Positions 9,172 through 12,012 of a DNA stretch of 12,012 nt are shown piece by piece. The stretch is from an uncultured Gammaproteobacteria bacterium. Its GTDB lineage: Bacteria > Pseudomonadota > Gammaproteobacteria > Pseudomonadales > Litorivicinaceae. The stretch is taken from the NCBI GenBank assembly GCA_913062835.1, contig CAJXXD010000010.1, forward strand, positions 1 through 12,012, written 5' to 3'. Under the pieces are notes generated by a model, which was given only the letters and a program-made list of their open reading frames with translations, was not told the DNA's origin and searched no databases. The position numbers and the translations under genes were made by a program. How positions within the stretch are numbered: the stretch's first letter is position 1; the number at the start of each line of letters is the position of its first letter.

Positions 9172-10112
9172 GCTTTGTCCTTGGTTTTTTCAGAGACCAA
9201 CAGGCTGATGTCGAGGCGTTCCCCGGGCAACACGTTGGCTGTGGTAATACGTAAGCCGGCTTCTTCCACGAAACGACGGATCTCCGCCATGGGAATACTG
9301 ACCGGGGGTGGGTGCTTGGCGCCCTGGGCTTCGGTAAAGGCGACCAACAACAATCGGCCACCCACCTTCAATACGCGCGTCGCTTCGCGGATCAGCGCAT
9401 CTGGGCTTGAGGCAAAATACAGCACCTGATCGATGGTGACGGTGTCGAAACTGCGAGCAGGGAAACGCATTTGATACATGTCTTCCTGGCGCACACTCAA
9501 ATGCGCAAGGCCCGCTTCAGCGAGCGCACTTCGCGCCACTGCGACCATTTTCTTGGAGAGATCGATGCCCACACCGCTGTCGGCGAGAGGACCTGCAATT
9601 TTAAGCATGCGGCCTGTGCCGGTGGCGATGTCTAATAAATGCCCCACGGGGCGGCCGCTTAAGGCAGCCACCACGGCCGCTTGGAACCGCTTCGGGTCGC
9701 CATGGTACTCGTGAAGCCTGAGCCAATCCGGTACTTCGGTTTCGACAAAGCCCTCGGAGAGTTTGGCGCGCGCTTGGCGTAACTCATCGAGGCGACTTTG
9801 GTCGAGCTGTATCTGGGCGTCGTCTTCGGGTATTTGGTTTAAAATGGCTTGAATCAGAGGCTGCCGAGCGGGGTCTGGGTGGACTCGGTAGAACACCCAA
9901 TGTTGCTCACGAAAGCTTTCTAAAACGCCCGCGTCTTGCAGTAATTTCAGATGCCGCGACACGCGTGGCTGAGATTGTCCTACAATACGCATGAGCTCAG
10001 AGACGGTGAGTTCGCCATGGGCGCACAAACGGACCAAACGGAGCCGAGTTGGTTCCGCTATCGCCTTCAATGCGTCAATATAGTCGTCAAACGTTGTCCA
10101 CATATCGGACAT
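9168..10112 (-). CDS. ArsR-family regulator fused to a SAM-dependent methyltransferase domain (SahR-like)
   Basis: This is a 314-residue two-domain protein. Residues 12-80 form an ArsR/SmtB winged helix (ALKAIAEPTRLRLV; recognition region around SQPRVSRHLKLLQDAGVL, 47-64). The metal-binding ELCVCDL-type motif of arsenic/zinc sensors is replaced by ELTVSEL (34-40), with no cysteines, so it should not sense metal. After a linker, a class I methyltransferase fold occupies about 130-300: motif I LLDIATGTGR (159-168), acidic Asp184 ending strand 2, EDM at 210-212, and LKVGGRLLLV (248-257). As first gene of an operon with metF and metH, it probably reports SAM or S-adenosylhomocysteine levels and controls the methyl cycle, like regulators called SahR. 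Whether the domain still catalyses methylation or only binds ligand cannot be told. Met4 (ATG at 10103) is an alternative start; neither ATG has a Shine-Dalgarno sequence. Confidence 0.9.
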   Translation of the reverse strand: MSDMWTTFDDYIDALKAIAEPTRLRLVRLCAHGELTVSELMRIVGQSQPRVSRHLKLLQDAGVLESFREQHWVFYRVHPDPARQPLIQAILNQIPEDDAQIQLDQSRLDELRQARAKLSEGFVETEVPDWLRLHEYHGDPKRFQAAVVAALSGRPVGHLLDIATGTGRMLKIAGPLADSGVGIDLSKKMVAVARSALAEAGLAHLSVRQEDMYQMRFPARSFDTVTIDQVLYFASSPDALIREATRVLKVGGRLLLVAFTEAQGAKHPPPVSIPMAEIRRFVEEAGLRITTANVLPGERLDISLLVSEKTKDKA

Positions 10113-10123
10113 AATAATATAAA
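10094..10123 (+). promoter_or_regulatory. Probable promoter of the 3-hydroxyisobutyryl-CoA hydrolase gene
   Basis: TTGTCC (10094-10099, 4/6 match to the -35 box) and TATAAA (10118-10123, 5/6 match to the -10 box) are separated by 18 bases. Transcription would begin near 10130, giving a leader of about 20 bases with the GGAGA site at 10142-10146. The -10 box overlaps the left half of the palindrome, so a protein bound there should block this promoter. The -35 box lies inside the first codons of the divergent regulator gene. Confidence 0.42.
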
Positions 10124-10140
10124 GATATCTTTATGTTCAA
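10114..10140 (-). promoter_or_regulatory. Tentative promoter of the regulator-metF-metH operon
   Basis: On the minus strand, TTGAAC (10140-10135, -35-like) and TATTAT (10119-10114, 5/6 match to -10) flank the palindrome, but the spacer is only 15 bases. If used, transcription would start around 10107, after the first ATG (10112) and just before the second (10103), giving an almost leaderless mRNA. CATAAA at 10135-10130 is a weaker alternative -10 that would allow a leader of roughly 12 bases. Either way the palindrome would cover the promoter. Confidence 0.25.
10119..10134. promoter_or_regulatory. 16-bp perfect palindrome, probable operator of the ArsR-type regulator
   Basis: ATAAAGATATCTTTAT is a perfect palindrome centred between 10126 and 10127, in the 38-bp gap between the divergent regulator operon and the 3-hydroxyisobutyryl-CoA hydrolase gene. 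An AT-rich perfect dyad of this size is the kind of site a dimeric ArsR winged helix binds. It lies 7 bases upstream of the regulator's first ATG and overlaps the likely -10 box of the rightward promoter. The simplest reading is autoregulation of the methionine operon, with possible control of the rightward genes too. The binder is inferred from position and symmetry only. Confidence 0.65.
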
Positions 10141-10150
10141 CGGAGAAAGC

Positions 10151-11278
10151 ATGATTGAGCCCACTGTGAGATTCCACACCGTGCCTTTGGTGGCATCCGA
10201 AGGCGTGTTAGGCGTGGCCACACTCGACCGACCCAAAGCCCTTAATGCCCTTGATCACACGATGATTCGTGAGTTGATGGCGATTGTCGACCAGGTGGAA
10301 GCCGATCCCGCGATCCGCGGTCTATGGATTGAATCGTCCGCAGAAAAAGCCTTTTGTGCCGGTGGGGATGTGCGTGATGTCACACAAAACGGTCGCAAAG
10401 GGGGACTCACCGAGCTTGATAACTCCGCTGATTACCTGAGTGATGAGTATTTGTTAGACGTCCGCCTGCATCGCAGTACTAAGCCCGTGATTGCCTGGGG
10501 TGACGGATACATCATGGGCGGTGGCATGGGGGTGTTTCAGGGCGCGGATGTCCGCTTGATCACTGAGCACTCGAATTTAGCCATGCCGGAAGTCCGCATC
10601 GGATTCGTGCCTGATTGCGGCGGCAGTTGGTTTTTAAACCGAGTGACGCATGGGTTGGGCATTTGTTTGTCGATGAGCGGTGTGACCGTGGGCGCCTCCG
10701 ACGCATGCTGGCTGAATTTAGCTGATTGGTTGGTGGCCCGAGCCGACAAGGCGTCACTTTTCAAAGCTGTGTGTGGACTCGATTACAGCTCCAAGGCCGA
10801 GGCTCTATCAGGATTGGGTCGCATCCTGTCAGCGATGACGCTTGATATCCCGCGATCGGGCCCATGGCAAACCCATGGCACAGCCCTTGCGGCCAGTGTC
10901 AAACACCAGGATCCGCGCTCGGTCTATCAAGTGATGCAGCAATGGCATGCGCGGGTGCCTGAATTGTTCACAGGTCTCGAGCAGGCGAGTCCAGGTGCGT
11001 CCCTAGTCGCTGGCTATCAGTGCCTTCGAGGCGTGACGGAAAGCCTATACGAAGCGGTGGTGCAAGAGCACGACATTGGCATGCGACTGCTGGCCGACGG
11101 TGAGTGGTGTGAGGGTGTGCGTGCGCTCTTAATCGATAAAGACAAGAATCCCGATTGGCGGTTTAAAACCGTCGACACCGTTGACCAAGGTTGGGTCGAC
11201 GCCATGATGGCCCCAATGGACTGGGCCGACGGACACCCACTGAGGCAAAAACTGAGCGCAGTGGGTATTGCACACTGA
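10151..11278 (+). CDS. Enoyl-CoA hydratase/isomerase family, 3-hydroxyisobutyryl-CoA hydrolase type
   Basis: The family hydrolyses 3-hydroxyisobutyryl-CoA to free 3-hydroxyisobutyrate in valine breakdown. The 375-residue protein is longer than simple enoyl-CoA hydratases (about 260) and matches the hydrolase subgroup. It has the crotonase CoA-binding and oxyanion region AFCAGGDVRD (67-76), the second oxyanion stretch YIMGGGMG (120-127), and MPEVRIGFVPDCGGS (145-159). Glu147 and Asp155 have the 8-residue spacing of the catalytic pair in human HIBCH. The C-terminal RALLIDKDKNPDWRF is typical of the hydrolases. I chose the ATG at 10151 because GGAGA (10142-10146) precedes it and the family N-terminus fits. 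An in-frame ATG at 10133 would add six residues but lies inside the operator and lacks a ribosome site. It is probably cotranscribed with the next gene. A related branched-chain enoyl-CoA hydratase activity cannot be excluded. Confidence 0.88.
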   Translation: MIEPTVRFHTVPLVASEGVLGVATLDRPKALNALDHTMIRELMAIVDQVEADPAIRGLWIESSAEKAFCAGGDVRDVTQNGRKGGLTELDNSADYLSDEYLLDVRLHRSTKPVIAWGDGYIMGGGMGVFQGADVRLITEHSNLAMPEVRIGFVPDCGGSWFLNRVTHGLGICLSMSGVTVGASDACWLNLADWLVARADKASLFKAVCGLDYSSKAEALSGLGRILSAMTLDIPRSGPWQTHGTALAASVKHQDPRSVYQVMQQWHARVPELFTGLEQASPGASLVAGYQCLRGVTESLYEAVVQEHDIGMRLLADGEWCEGVRALLIDKDKNPDWRFKTVDTVDQGWVDAMMAPMDWADGHPLRQKLSAVGIAH

Positions 11279-11308
11279 CACGACACAAAACCATACAAGG
11301 ATCCCCAC

Positions 11309-12012
11309 ATGAATGTTGCATTTTTAGGACTTGGCGTCATGGGTTACCCCATGGCAGGTCATCTTCAAAAAGCTGGCCACACAGTGACCGTTTACAATCG
11401 TACGGCAGCCAAAGCGGAAGCCTGGGCGGCGGAATTCGGTGGACGGCATGAAGCCACCCCCAAAGAGGCCGCGGTGGGTCAAGACATTGTCTTTGCCTGT
11501 GTGGGCAACGACGACGACTTGCGGGCCATTGCGACGGGCCCTGAGGGCGCCTTTGCCGGCATGAGCGAAGGGGCTCTGTTTGTCGATCACACCACCGCGA
11601 GCGCTGAGGTGGCTCGTGAATTGGCTGAGACAGCGCGTGGCCTGCATATTGGCTTTATGGATGCCCCGGTCTCAGGGGGGCAGCAAGGAGCCGAAAATGG
11701 CGCGTTGACGGTGATGGTGGGCGGCAGTGAAGCCCAGTTCGCCAAGGCCGCTCCGGTCATCGATGCGTATGCCCGAGCCTGCACCTTGATGGGTGAGGTG
11801 GGTGCCGGTCAGTTGACGAAAATGGTGAACCAAATCTGCATTGCTGGATTGGTCGAAGCGTTGTCGGAAGGCTTGTCGTTTGCCCGCGCAGCCGGTCTGG
11901 ATGCCCACAAGGTGGTGGATGTGATCAGTAAGGGTGCCGCTCAATCTTGGCAGATGGAGAATCGCTACCAAACCATGCTTGCCGATGAGTTTGCACATGG
12001 CTTCGCGGTGGA
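11309..12012 (+). CDS. 3-hydroxyisobutyrate dehydrogenase family oxidoreductase (3' end outside window)
   Basis: Members of this beta-hydroxyacid dehydrogenase family oxidise 3-hydroxyisobutyrate to methylmalonate semialdehyde, or reduce related semialdehydes. About 234 of an expected ~290 residues are visible. The Rossmann motif is GLGVMG (7-12), the substrate loop is DAPVSGG (118-124), and the catalytic lysine is Lys171 in GQLTKMVNQ. A helical domain follows with GAAQSWQMENR (209-219). Strand 2 ends in NRT (30-32) rather than an acidic residue, which suggests NADP(H) preference; this is inference. An AAGGA site (11297-11301) sits 7 bases before the ATG, and only 30 bases separate it from the hydrolase gene, so the two likely share an mRNA and act in sequence in valine degradation. 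Sequence alone does not separate it from tartronate or succinic semialdehyde reductases; the neighbour supports 3-hydroxyisobutyrate. Confidence 0.87.
   Translation, partial: MNVAFLGLGVMGYPMAGHLQKAGHTVTVYNRTAAKAEAWAAEFGGRHEATPKEAAVGQDIVFACVGNDDDLRAIATGPEGAFAGMSEGALFVDHTTASAEVARELAETARGLHIGFMDAPVSGGQQGAENGALTVMVGGSEAQFAKAAPVIDAYARACTLMGEVGAGQLTKMVNQICIAGLVEALSEGLSFARAAGLDAHKVVDVISKGAAQSWQMENRYQTMLADEFAHGFAV

Noticed and set aside
10133..10150. Earlier in-frame ATG for the 3-hydroxyisobutyryl-CoA hydrolase gene
   Set aside because: It lies inside the palindrome next to the expected transcription start and has no ribosome site; the ATG at 10151 has GGAGA.
10113..10150. Possible SAH, SAM or cobalamin riboswitch ahead of the metF-metH operon
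   Set aside because: There are only 38 bases between the divergent start codons and no room for these aptamers; the palindrome and linked ArsR gene explain regulation better.
11672..11998. Minus-strand frame of 108 codons opposite the 3-hydroxyisobutyrate dehydrogenase gene
   Set aside because: The plus strand encodes conserved family motifs there (DAPVSGG, GQLTKMVNQ); the antisense product has no recognisable features.

Overview
The window looks like a chromosomal housekeeping segment from a free-living gammaproteobacterium. The evidence is a Mfd and a MetH that match their Escherichia coli counterparts nearly end to end, and a PdxB, whose DXP-dependent vitamin B6 route is typical of Gammaproteobacteria. 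GC content is moderate to high by eye. Genes are tightly packed, with no tRNA, rRNA, insertion sequence, phage gene or CRISPR array visible. I cannot name a genus.

Left part (1-4643): mfd, the transcription-repair coupling factor, runs leftward and loses its last ~80 codons at the window edge. Divergent from it, pdxB (erythronate-4-phosphate dehydrogenase, vitamin B6 synthesis) runs rightward. It is followed by a small unrecognised 83-codon ORF with its own promoter-like sequence and a strong ribosome binding site.

Centre (4652-10112): a leftward three-gene methionine-cycle operon in the order ArsR-methyltransferase fusion regulator, metF, metH. Both junctions are 4-bp ATGA start/stop overlaps, so translation is probably coupled. 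MetF makes 5-methyltetrahydrofolate, and cobalamin-dependent MetH uses it to remethylate homocysteine. The first gene joins an ArsR-type winged helix lacking metal-binding cysteines to a class I SAM-methyltransferase fold. It resembles the SahR type of regulator that senses S-adenosylhomocysteine/SAM status. metH ends 8 bases from the end of the small convergent ORF, and a perfect 10-bp hairpin stem covers the metH stop codon.

Right part (10113-12012): a 38-bp gap carries a perfect 16-bp palindrome, the probable operator, that overlaps promoter elements in both directions. Rightward from it run a 3-hydroxyisobutyryl-CoA hydrolase-type crotonase and, 30 bp later, a 3-hydroxyisobutyrate dehydrogenase family gene cut off by the window end. 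These would be consecutive steps of valine degradation.

I see no undescribed system. The most interesting elements are the SAM-cycle regulator with its shared palindromic operator, its leader without a Shine-Dalgarno sequence, the reduced C-terminus of PdxB, and the unknown small ORF.
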